Positions 6,459 to 14,267 of a DNA stretch of 26,820 nucleotides are shown here, piece after piece. Every line of letters starts with the position of its first letter. Position 1 is the first letter of the stretch. This DNA is from JAFIHK01 sp041441455 (lineage in GTDB: Bacteria > Bacteroidota > Bacteroidia > Bacteroidales > UBA932). A model generated the notes under the pieces. That model was not told where the DNA came from and ran no database searches. It saw nothing but the letters and a program-made list of their open reading frames with translations. The position numbers and the translations under genes are program-made. The DNA lies in assembly GCA_041441455.1 (NCBI GenBank), contig JASDTB010000029.1, forward strand, positions 1 through 26,820, written 5' to 3'.

Positions 6459-8561
6459 TTATTTGTTTAACAGCACTTTCTTCCAGAATCTAATATCTTC
6501 ATCGTTAGAATGTTTGCCCTGAGCACCTCTATAACCATGCATACCACCAGGATAGATCATTAGTTCGAAATGTTTACCAATTTTTTGAAGCTCTTCAATA
6601 AGTTGCATTGTGTTTTGCATGTGAACGTTATCATCAGATGAGCCATGAGTTATTCTTAATAGAGAGCCCTTTTCAGGTGTGTATTTGGCAACCTTGTTTA
6701 ACAATGATGCCTCTTTATACCCCTCAGGATTGTCTGCTGGGTGATCCATATATCTTTCGGTATAATGCGAATCATAAAGTAACCAATCATAAACGCCACC
6801 TCCAGCTATACCATATTGAAAATAGTCTGCACCTTCTGTTAAAGCAAGAAGGGTCATCGTTCCACCATAGCTAAATCCTGTAATACCTACCTTTTTACTA
6901 TCAACAAAAGGCATTTGAATAAAATGCTTTATCCAAAGTATATAATCAGCAATTTCTACTTTACCTAAACTTCTATGGATGAAATTCATACCCTCTTTAC
7001 CACAATGTCCTGAAGCTCTGTGGTCGATATTTAACTGAATAACACCCTCTTGCGCCCACATTTGCGCAGTTGGAGATGGAGTTCTCCAAGTATCCATTAC
7101 AGAACCACTATTTGGACCACCATACATATTAACCAGAACAGGATATTTTTTCGACTTATCCATATTGAAAGGCCAAATAACAGTTGCAGGAATTGTATAA
7201 CCATCGGGAGTTTGAATAAATACCATCTCTGGAATTGCAAGTTTCGACTTGTCGAACTGCTCTGCCTTTGAATCGGATAATATCTTTAGTCTATCTTTTT
7301 TTGCATTAGCATTAACTAGAACTAGTTGGCTAGGTGTTGAGATATTTGATCTTACAGTAGCAATATATTTTCCATCTGGCGAGAAGAGAGAGGTTGCGTA
7401 ATTAAACTCGCCCTCACTGAGTCTGCTCACCATCGGCTTTTTAAAATCTTTACCCCATTTTAAAGAATAGATATCATTTCTGGTAGAGATCTCTCTGCGA
7501 GCTGTAAAATTCAAACGACCCTCATTTTCATCTAAGAAAAATAGTTTTATTCCCCAGTTTTTACCATCAGTTAATCTTTTTAAACCATCTCCATTATATG
7601 GCAAATAGTAGATTTGCTCCCACAATTCGAAGTCTCGCACCATATAAATACCATTAACTCCAAACTTAACCTCATCGAGCCAATCTACCCAACTCTTCTG
7701 ATACTCTTTGTAGATCTCCTTTTTTGAGCCATCTTCAGGATTGGTCATAAAGATTCTATAGTTACTCTGATCGCGATCCATCCATTGAACAATCAACGAC
7801 TTTGAGTTATGATGCCAATATGGTGTACCGATATACTGATCCTCCTTCTCATTAAAATCTGCCCAAACCACCTTTCCTGTTGTACAATCTGCGAAGCCAA
7901 GTCTAACATCTGGGTTTTTGTCACCTGCTTTTGGGTATCTCCACTCTGTTACCGATCCATGCTTACCTGAGAAATTAAAAATAGGAAACATTGGCACTTG
8001 AGAGTCATCAAATCTAAAAAATGCTAACTTTTTACTGTCTGGAGACCACCAAAATGCGCAATAATCGGTTGATCTGCCAAATATCTCTTCATTATAGACC
8101 CAGGATGATCTACCATTAAGAATCACATTGCTGCCGTCAGCGGTGTATCTAGTCTCATTTAAATCATCAATATTGATTGTGTACAGGTCATTTTGACGAG
8201 TGTAAGCAACCATCATTCCATCGGGAGAGAGAACAGGATTCTTTTCAGATTCAGGAGTTTTAGTCAATTGTTTCTCGGGACCTGATATTGGTGTATAAAA
8301 TATATCACCATTACGAAGTGAAACGCTTGCCTTTTTTGCTGCTTGAGGCATTTCATTTAAAGCTTTTACCTCTCCAATCTTCACATTGTATTCAGCAAAA
8401 ACTCTTTTACCAGCTGACATTGATGCCATTACGAGAGTTTCATTATTTTGCCAAACAACTGGTGAGTAAACAGGTTTAACCATCTCTTGTGAGAAAAGAG
8501 GTGTAGTTAAAACAATCGCTGCTGCTGAGATAGTAGCTAGTTTTAAAGATCTATATTTCAT
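6459..8561 (-). CDS. Dipeptidyl peptidase IV-like S9 serine peptidase
   Basis: 700 aa, S9B family. A signal peptide (about 1-25, ending LFSQ) sends it to the periplasm. Residues about 40-440 form the DPP-IV beta-propeller; the block WVYNEEIFGR includes the Glu pair that in DPP-IV holds the substrate N-terminus. The C-terminal alpha/beta hydrolase carries the nucleophile Ser564 in GFSYGG, Asp643/644 in SSDDNVH and His675 in GGMHGY. It should remove X-Pro or X-Ala dipeptides from peptides, as related enzymes do in peptide-fermenting Bacteroidales; exact specificity cannot be read here. It is the last gene of the four-gene minus-strand operon, 12 nt after the helicase gene, and is followed by a hairpin terminator. 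Confidence 0.95.
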   Translation of the reverse strand: MKYRSLKLATISAAAIVLTTPLFSQEMVKPVYSPVVWQNNETLVMASMSAGKRVFAEYNVKIGEVKALNEMPQAAKKASVSLRNGDIFYTPISGPEKQLTKTPESEKNPVLSPDGMMVAYTRQNDLYTINIDDLNETRYTADGSNVILNGRSSWVYNEEIFGRSTDYCAFWWSPDSKKLAFFRFDDSQVPMFPIFNFSGKHGSVTEWRYPKAGDKNPDVRLGFADCTTGKVVWADFNEKEDQYIGTPYWHHNSKSLIVQWMDRDQSNYRIFMTNPEDGSKKEIYKEYQKSWVDWLDEVKFGVNGIYMVRDFELWEQIYYLPYNGDGLKRLTDGKNWGIKLFFLDENEGRLNFTARREISTRNDIYSLKWGKDFKKPMVSRLSEGEFNYATSLFSPDGKYIATVRSNISTPSQLVLVNANAKKDRLKILSDSKAEQFDKSKLAIPEMVFIQTPDGYTIPATVIWPFNMDKSKKYPVLVNMYGGPNSGSVMDTWRTPSPTAQMWAQEGVIQLNIDHRASGHCGKEGMNFIHRSLGKVEIADYILWIKHFIQMPFVDSKKVGITGFSYGGTMTLLALTEGADYFQYGIAGGGVYDWLLYDSHYTERYMDHPADNPEGYKEASLLNKVAKYTPEKGSLLRITHGSSDDNVHMQNTMQLIEELQKIGKHFELMIYPGGMHGYRGAQGKHSNDEDIRFWKKVLLNK

Positions 8562-8573
8562 GTTTGATTAAGT

Positions 8574-9986
8574 TTATTTAAACAAGTTCTTATCAAAGTT
8601 AACAAAATAGACGATATCTGTTGCCCTTGTTATTGCAGTATAGAGCCATTTTAGATCTTCCATTTCAAAATCTTCGCGCCAAAAAGGATTGTCTATAAAG
8701 ATTGCTTTCCATTGCCCACCTTGAGATTTATGACATGTGACAGCTGATGAAAATTTAATTTGAAGAGCATTAAAATATTTGTCTTCGCGGACAGCAATGA
8801 TTCTTTTTCTTTTTTGAGAAATATGCGAGTAATCCTCCATGATTTCGGCGAAAAGCCTCCTCTGGTCGTCGCTACTCAACGATGCACCCTCGCTTGTTAA
8901 TGTATCTAATACTACCTTGGCCTTAATCTCCAGCTCATTGTAATCCGAAAATTTTAAAGTTGCCTCGGCATAATTGAGACCATATCTTGTTTCGTATTTG
9001 CCAATTTTAAGAATCTCAGCAACATCACCATTTGCAATAAAATCTGTCTCCTCTACATTGTCCAAAAACTGATAACAGTTCTTGACAATCATAACTTTGT
9101 CCCCTTTATTTATCTGCTCTTCCCGATAAAGAATCTTCCCTCTTATTCCTTGATTGTATCTGTTTGCTCGCTTATTCGATCGGCATAGAACTAAGGTGTT
9201 GTCCATACCATATTTTTCATAGCAATTATTAAGTTCTTCAAGAATCTCCCCGCCTCCAATTACTTTAACATCTTTAAAACCGTGATCGAATAGTGATGGC
9301 CTTTCGCTCTTTCCACTATCGATAATGTTTCTTACAGAGGTAGCATTAATAAGAATCCCAGAAGCCTCGGCTTGTCTTACTACTGATGTCATTTTTACAT
9401 AAATCAGTCTGCCATATTTCTCAAGATGAAGCGGATCAAGCGCCTCGGAGAGCTGCATTCCAACTGGCGGTAGTTGTGCAGAATCGCCAATAATGATAAG
9501 TCTGTTTCCATAATTTGAGCGGACAAAATCTACTAAATCATCGAGAAGATGACCAGACCCAAATGCAGATTGTTCGTAAGAATTGTTTGAGATTAAAGAC
9601 GCCTCGTCGACAATATAGACTGTCTCCTTATTTAAATTCATATTCAAAGTAAAGAGACCAATCCCATCTTTCATCGATTTTTGGCGATAAATATGTTTAT
9701 GGATTGTATATGCTCTTGAATCGGAGTATGTCGAGAGGACCTTTGCTGCTCTACCAGTTGGAGCCAAAAGCACTACGTTTGTTTTGAACTCCTTGATTGT
9801 TCTTACAAAAGCGGCTATTGCAGAAGTCTTTCCAGTTCCAGCAAAACCATTAACGACTAAGATTGTATCATCCCCATTAGAGGTCATGAACTCAGCTAAA
9901 GCATCGAATAGCTTCTCTTGACAAGGAGTTGGCTCGAACTCAAGTGCAGAGACCATTTTAGGTTTAAGAAAATCACCTACCCCCAT
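8574..9986 (-). CDS. RecD-like superfamily 1 DNA helicase / ATPase
   Basis: 470-aa ATP-dependent helicase of the RecD/Dda type. Visible motifs in order: Q-motif-like TPCQEKLFDAL (20-30), Walker A GFAGTGKT (47-54), Walker B VYIVDEAS (123-130), motif III GDSAQLPPVG (167-176), and the UvrD-C-like end with VTCHKSQGGQW (from about 416) and LYTAITRATD (448-457). It is much shorter than RecD of RecBCD and lacks nuclease or RecB-interaction domains. Short helicases of this kind are common in Bacteroidales; the role in repair or replication restart is inferred. It lies third in the minus-strand operon, 6 nt after trkH and 12 nt before the DPP-IV gene. Confidence 0.92.
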   Translation of the reverse strand: MGVGDFLKPKMVSALEFEPTPCQEKLFDALAEFMTSNGDDTILVVNGFAGTGKTSAIAAFVRTIKEFKTNVVLLAPTGRAAKVLSTYSDSRAYTIHKHIYRQKSMKDGIGLFTLNMNLNKETVYIVDEASLISNNSYEQSAFGSGHLLDDLVDFVRSNYGNRLIIIGDSAQLPPVGMQLSEALDPLHLEKYGRLIYVKMTSVVRQAEASGILINATSVRNIIDSGKSERPSLFDHGFKDVKVIGGGEILEELNNCYEKYGMDNTLVLCRSNKRANRYNQGIRGKILYREEQINKGDKVMIVKNCYQFLDNVEETDFIANGDVAEILKIGKYETRYGLNYAEATLKFSDYNELEIKAKVVLDTLTSEGASLSSDDQRRLFAEIMEDYSHISQKRKRIIAVREDKYFNALQIKFSSAVTCHKSQGGQWKAIFIDNPFWREDFEMEDLKWLYTAITRATDIVYFVNFDKNLFK

Positions 9987-9992
9987 GTTAGA

Positions 9993-11438
9993 TTATCTCC
10001 ATTTGTAGATTACAAACATTAGAAGTAAAGAGAAAATCTCCATGCGACCCAACAGCATTTCAAATGCAAGAATAAACTTTCCTAACGCAGGAATTCCAGC
10101 ATATGTTCCTAAAGATCCAACAGCACCAAAACCAGGGCCAACGTTACCAATACATGCAGCAGAACCTGTCAATGCATCAATAGTTGGAACTCCCATTGCT
10201 GTTAGTGATAAGCCAACAAAGAATAGAATCAGAAGATAAAAGGCAATGAACATATTGACTGAAGCAACGGATTCTTTGTCCAAAGTGTGTCCGCTTAATT
10301 TAACTGGGATGACAGCATTTGGATGGATCTGTCTTTTAAGTTGCGCTTTAACTGATACAAAAAATATCCAAACACGATCTACTTTCATACCTCCAGATGT
10401 TGATCCAGAACATGCACACTGAATTGTAAAAAAAGTTATGACCAACATAGCAAATCCTGGCCAAATAGAAGAGTCTGCGCTACCAAAACCTGTGGTTGTA
10501 CCACAAGAGATGACTTGAAAATATGCTTGTCTAAAGGCGGTTGCCCAATCGGCAACATCTCCAGAGAATTTAATATTAAGTCCTACTAAAAAACCACCAA
10601 CAAGTATAGATATCACATAGTATCTTATGATTGGAGATTTAAAGAGATTCATCGATTTTCCTGTCATAAATAGGAATAACAAACCAAAGTGCATCCCCGA
10701 CAACAGCATAAACACCATGATAACTAGCTCTATAGCAAAAGAGTCAAAATGCATTACAGATAAGTTCTTAGTACTAAAACCTCCTGTCGCAATGGTACTA
10801 AATGAGTGGTTTATTGCATCAAACCAGTCCATACCAAACAACATCAATAAAAGCATCTCCGAAAAAGTAAGAATCAGATAAACGAAAATTATGACTTTAA
10901 TTGTTTGGTGCGCTTTAAATCTGAAATTTTCTTGTGAAAGCGATGATATCTCCAACTTGCTAATCTTCATTCTAAAAGAGTTAACTGTTGGTAAAAATAG
11001 TAGCATAAAAAGAACTACTCCTACACCTCCGAGCCAGTGAGTAGAGGATCTCCAGAACAGTAGACCTTTTGGAACAACTTCTACGTTTGTTAAAATTGTT
11101 CCTCCTGTTGTTGTGTATCCTGAAACACTTTCGAACCAAGCGTTAATGATTGAAAACTCTCCTCCATACAAGATGTAGGGAAGCATTCCAAAAACACAAG
11201 AGATTATCCATGAAAAAACAACGATCAAAAAACCTTCTCTCACACTAATATCTACCATTTTTCGAACAAAAACGATAGGGAATAAACCTACAATTGTAGT
11301 AATTATACCTCCTAGCAATAGCGACGAAAACGATTTATCGAAGTCATAGTATGCTGAAACACCAGCAGATATGAACATGAATAGAGCGTTCAAGAGAAGG
11401 ACAATTCCAACATATCTCGCAACTACATTGATTTTCAT
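9993..11438 (-). CDS. trkH: Trk/Ktr potassium transporter membrane subunit TrkH
   Basis: 481-aa polytopic inner-membrane protein, normal TrkH length, which imports K+ as the channel-forming subunit. Four pore-loop segments are visible: SGYTTTGGT (about 106-114), STIATGGFSTKN (about 215-226), CGTTTGFGSADS (about 312-323) and GNVGPGFGAVGS (about 427-438). The conserved THWLGGVGVV block is at about 133-142. TrkH normally works with the NAD/ATP-binding regulatory subunit TrkA, and no trkA gene lies in this window. The 4HB-HAMP gene lies 4 nt upstream and the helicase gene 6 nt downstream, so they are probably co-transcribed. Confidence 0.96.
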   Translation of the reverse strand: MKINVVARYVGIVLLLNALFMFISAGVSAYYDFDKSFSSLLLGGIITTIVGLFPIVFVRKMVDISVREGFLIVVFSWIISCVFGMLPYILYGGEFSIINAWFESVSGYTTTGGTILTNVEVVPKGLLFWRSSTHWLGGVGVVLFMLLFLPTVNSFRMKISKLEISSLSQENFRFKAHQTIKVIIFVYLILTFSEMLLLMLFGMDWFDAINHSFSTIATGGFSTKNLSVMHFDSFAIELVIMVFMLLSGMHFGLLFLFMTGKSMNLFKSPIIRYYVISILVGGFLVGLNIKFSGDVADWATAFRQAYFQVISCGTTTGFGSADSSIWPGFAMLVITFFTIQCACSGSTSGGMKVDRVWIFFVSVKAQLKRQIHPNAVIPVKLSGHTLDKESVASVNMFIAFYLLILFFVGLSLTAMGVPTIDALTGSAACIGNVGPGFGAVGSLGTYAGIPALGKFILAFEMLLGRMEIFSLLLMFVIYKWR

Positions 11439-11442
11439 AAAT

Positions 11443-12207
11443 TTATTTTTGAGTTAGCCTCTTGTTTTCGTCAAGGATACTTTTTACATCCGAATTCAAT
11501 TCTTGAATTTCGTCGTCGTTATCAAATTGAACAGTATATGTCTTTTTGTGTGCTCTATAGTTTTTTATTCCTTTTGAAATCAACATCAGTGGTGTTATAA
11601 AATATAGGTTGATGAAATAGTTGAAAAGCAACACAAGAACCAACCCTGCAGCTACAGCAATGATTCCCGGCATAATACTTCTATAAAAACCCTCTTGTAA
11701 CTCTTTTGAATTTTCCGCCATGGCAGCTTGAGTCAATAGACCGAGTTTCTTCTTGTAAGTTCTAAGATTTTTATAAACAGGCAGTAACTCTTCGTAATAC
11801 CATTTTTTTCTAATCTCCTGAGACTGTTTCATGATATAAGGAGCCTGATTTATAACATGAACATATTCGGCATAAGTGATTGATAAAGAGTCTGCAATTC
11901 TTATCTCCATATCGGTTGATAATGTCTTTTTGATCTTATTGATATGTTTATCGAATCTATCATCGTGACCTATAGTTGCATTAAAGGATACAGAGTCCTG
12001 AATAACCCTGCTTAAAAGAGCAAAATTGTATTCATCCGTTATTTCAAGTAGCATTCTAGATGTATTGATACTACTAATGTTATCCCTCATCAAATTTGAG
12101 ACAGAGTGTCTCATTCTGTTGAATTCAAAAATCGCCACAAGGCTGGATAAAAACAGGATTGCACCAATGATGACAAACCCAAGTGAAATTTTCTTGCGAA
12201 TACCCAT
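11443..12207 (-). CDS. 4HB-HAMP membrane protein without an output domain
   Basis: 254 aa. A first membrane helix (about 8-28), an outside four-helix-bundle region (about 30-175) of the MCP/histidine-kinase sensor type, a second membrane helix (about 178-198) and a HAMP-like segment (about 199-254; ITPLMLISKGIKNY ... LNSDVKSILDENKRL) that ends at the stop. No kinase, cyclase or chemotaxis signalling domain follows, and trkH starts 4 nt later in the operon. It could be a natural short family, which I believe occurs in Bacteroidales, or a truncated sensor kinase. First gene of the operon. Confidence 0.75.
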   Translation of the reverse strand: MGIRKKISLGFVIIGAILFLSSLVAIFEFNRMRHSVSNLMRDNISSINTSRMLLEITDEYNFALLSRVIQDSVSFNATIGHDDRFDKHINKIKKTLSTDMEIRIADSLSITYAEYVHVINQAPYIMKQSQEIRKKWYYEELLPVYKNLRTYKKKLGLLTQAAMAENSKELQEGFYRSIMPGIIAVAAGLVLVLLFNYFINLYFITPLMLISKGIKNYRAHKKTYTVQFDNDDEIQELNSDVKSILDENKRLTQK

Positions 12208-12226
12208 AATACAAAAAATAAGGATG

Positions 12227-12234
12227 CAAATATA
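12227..12234 (-). promoter_or_regulatory. -7 element of the sensor-trkH-helicase-DPP operon
   Basis: TATATTTG on the minus strand fits TAnnTTTG and lies about 20 nt upstream of the first gene, between it and the gapA terminator. The -33 region is weak. Confidence 0.45.
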
Positions 12235-12279
12235 TATCTAAAGTTAGGAATAAATGTATATAAAATGAAAAAGAAAGAA

Positions 12280-12301
12280 GCCGTCCTTTTGGGGACGGCT
12301 C
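12280..12301 (-). terminator. Intrinsic terminator after gapA
   Basis: An 8-bp GC-rich stem (AGCCGTCC / GGACGGCT) with a 6-nt loop. On the minus strand it is followed by TTCTTTCTTTTTC. It lies 29 nt past the gapA stop and separates gapA from the downstream operon. Confidence 0.9.
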
Positions 12302-12329
12302 CATTCCAAAATTAAACTTTACTACTTAA

Positions 12330-13334
12330 TTATTTAACAGTATCCATATGAGCAACCATATCCAACACTTTGTTTGAATATCCCCACTCGTTATCATACC
12401 AAGATACTACTTTTACAAAGTTAGGGTTCAATGAGATACCTGCTTCAGCATCGAAAATTGAAGTTCTAGGATCTGTAATGAAGTCAGTTGAAACAACTGC
12501 GTCTTCTGTATATCCAAGAATACCTTTAAGTTCGTTTTCAGAAGCCTTCTTCATAGCTGCTTTAATCTCTTCGTAAGAAGCACCTTTTTCAAGACGGCAA
12601 GTTAAGTCAACAACTGAAACGTCAACTGTAGGAACACGGAAAGACATACCAGTAAGTTTTCCATTCATTTCAGGAATAACTTTACCTACTGCTTTAGCAG
12701 CACCTGTAGATGAAGGGATGATGTTTGCAGCAGCAGCACGTCCACCTCTCCAGTCTTTTGCAGAAGGAGCATCAACAGTCTTTTGAGTGTTTGTAGTTGC
12801 GTGAACTGTAGTCATAAGACCCTCTACGATACCGAAGTTTTCGTTAAGAACCTTTACAATTGGAGCAAGACAGTTTGTAGTACAAGAAGCGTTAGATACA
12901 AAAGCCTCACCTTTATATTTGTTGTGGTTTACACCATACACAAACATAGGAGTATCGTCTTTAGAAGGAGCTGACATGATTACTCTCTTTGCACCAGCAT
13001 CGATGTGAGCTTGGCATTTTTCCTTAGTAAGGAAAAGACCTGTAGATTCAACAACATATTCAGCACCAACTTCACCCCATTTAAGATCAGCAGGATTTTT
13101 TTCAGCAGTTACTCTGATAGGGAAACCATTAACAATAAGTTTACCATCTTTAACTTCAACAGTACCTTTGAATCTTCCGTGAACTGAATCGTATTGTAAC
13201 ATATATGCCATATAGTCAACGTCGATAAGGTCGTTGATAGCTACTACCTGAATGTCTTCTCTCTCTTGAGCGGCGCGGAACACAAGACGGCCAATACGAC
13301 CGAAACCATTGATACCTACTAAAATTTTCTTCAT
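12330..13334 (-). CDS. gapA: Type I glyceraldehyde-3-phosphate dehydrogenase
   Basis: 334 aa, the normal length. It oxidises glyceraldehyde-3-phosphate to 1,3-bisphosphoglycerate with NAD+ in glycolysis and runs in reverse in gluconeogenesis. The Rossmann start GINGFGRIGR (8-17) is intact, and the catalytic Cys151 sits in SNASCTTNCLAP (147-158). The segment WYDNEWGYSNKV near the C-terminus is family-typical. The gene is monocistronic, with a well-formed Bacteroidota promoter and a strong terminator, as expected for a highly expressed enzyme. Confidence 0.98.
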   Translation of the reverse strand: MKKILVGINGFGRIGRLVFRAAQEREDIQVVAINDLIDVDYMAYMLQYDSVHGRFKGTVEVKDGKLIVNGFPIRVTAEKNPADLKWGEVGAEYVVESTGLFLTKEKCQAHIDAGAKRVIMSAPSKDDTPMFVYGVNHNKYKGEAFVSNASCTTNCLAPIVKVLNENFGIVEGLMTTVHATTNTQKTVDAPSAKDWRGGRAAAANIIPSSTGAAKAVGKVIPEMNGKLTGMSFRVPTVDVSVVDLTCRLEKGASYEEIKAAMKKASENELKGILGYTEDAVVSTDFITDPRTSIFDAEAGISLNPNFVKVVSWYDNEWGYSNKVLDMVAHMDTVK

Positions 13335-13377
13335 TTTTTCTTATATTTTTAAGATTAACACATTTCTTAAATCGGCG

Positions 13378-13408
13378 CAAAGTTAAAAAAACCAAATTAT
13401 CTACACAA
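13378..13408 (-). promoter_or_regulatory. gapA promoter (TTTTG-N20-TAACTTTG)
   Basis: On the minus strand a TTTG -33 box (13406-13409) and TAACTTTG (13378-13385) are separated by 20 nt. This is the best match to the Bacteroidota TTTG-N19-21-TAnnTTTG promoter in the window. The predicted leader is about 35 nt. Confidence 0.75.
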
Positions 13409-13427
13409 AAATCCAGCCAAAAATTAG

Positions 13428-13460
13428 TAACTTCGCGCATTCTGTGAAACAATTTTTCAC
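13428..13460 (+). promoter_or_regulatory. Possible surE promoter and leader hairpin
   Basis: TAACTTCG (13428-13435) is one mismatch from TAnnTTTG. Just downstream, GTGAAA-CAATT-TTTCAC (13444-13460) forms a small inverted repeat where the transcript would begin. No -33 box is visible. It could be a leader hairpin or an operator for the long surE-ubiD operon. Confidence 0.35.
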
Positions 13461-13474
13461 GGTAAGTGTTCATT

Positions 13475-14251
13475 ATGAATAATCAACGAAAAATTCTTAT
13501 TACAAATGACGATGGTGTCAAATCGAAAGGTATCTCGGCACTCATCGAAATGATGCGTCCATACGGTGATATCACCGTTGTCGCCCCTTTTGAAGCACAA
13601 TCTGGCATGTCGGCAGCACTGACAATCGGCAAACCCTTGCGATTGACAGAATTGAGAAGCGAAGAGGGACTTAAAGTATATGCCTGTTCTGGAACACCTG
13701 CTGATTGCGTAAAAATGGCTATGAATCAGATTTACAGTGGATCAACCCCTGATTTATTAGTATCTGGAATCAACCACGGATCTAATGCATCTATTGCATC
13801 TCTCTATTCTGGCACACTTGGAGCAGCAGCAGAGGGAACAGTTTATGGCATTCCATCTATCGGTTTTTCTTTAGCAAGTCACAATCCGAAAGCAGATTTC
13901 TCCGCTGTGCAACATTTCGGGAAAATAATCTTGGACAATTTCCTGAAACATCCAGTAAAAGCAGACACTTTTTTGAATATCAATTTCCCTGCAGTTGATA
14001 TCTCAGACATTAAGGGTATTCGATTCTGTCATCAAGGTAAGGGTCAGTGGATTAAAGAGTTTGAAGAGAGAACAGATCCTTACGGATTCTATTACTATTG
14101 GATGACTGGCGAATTCTTCAATTTAGAACCAGAAAACCTAGATGCCGATCACAATCTTGTTGACCAAAAATATATAAGTATAGTAGCTCATAAAATAGAT
14201 ACAACAGACTATCAGGAGATTCAAAGATTAAAAGAGCTTTGGACATTCTGA
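13475..14251 (+). CDS. surE: 5'-nucleotidase SurE
   Basis: 258-aa metal-dependent nucleoside 5'-monophosphate phosphatase of the cytoplasm. The N-terminal LITNDDGV motif (residues 8-15) supplies the metal-binding Asp pair (12, 13), and SGINHGSNAS carries further conserved metal-site residues. I chose the ATG at 13475 over a GTG three codons earlier because MNNQRKILITNDDG gives the usual short lead into the motif. First gene of a seven-gene plus-strand run; lpxB begins 16 nt after its stop. A surE-lpxB pairing is familiar in Bacteroidota. The TGA stop is followed two codons later by an in-frame TAA. Confidence 0.96.
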   Translation: MNNQRKILITNDDGVKSKGISALIEMMRPYGDITVVAPFEAQSGMSAALTIGKPLRLTELRSEEGLKVYACSGTPADCVKMAMNQIYSGSTPDLLVSGINHGSNASIASLYSGTLGAAAEGTVYGIPSIGFSLASHNPKADFSAVQHFGKIILDNFLKHPVKADTFLNINFPAVDISDIKGIRFCHQGKGQWIKEFEERTDPYGFYYYWMTGEFFNLEPENLDADHNLVDQKYISIVAHKIDTTDYQEIQRLKELWTF

Positions 14252-14267
14252 CACTAAATAGAGTATC

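Noticed and set aside
10042..10239. Plus-strand open frames inside trkH, gapA, the DPP-IV gene and others
   Set aside because: They are opposite-strand shadows of well-supported genes with no own motifs or start signals.
13466..13474. GTG start three codons upstream for surE
   Set aside because: The ATG at 13475 gives the normal SurE N-terminus; the extra residues are not family-like.
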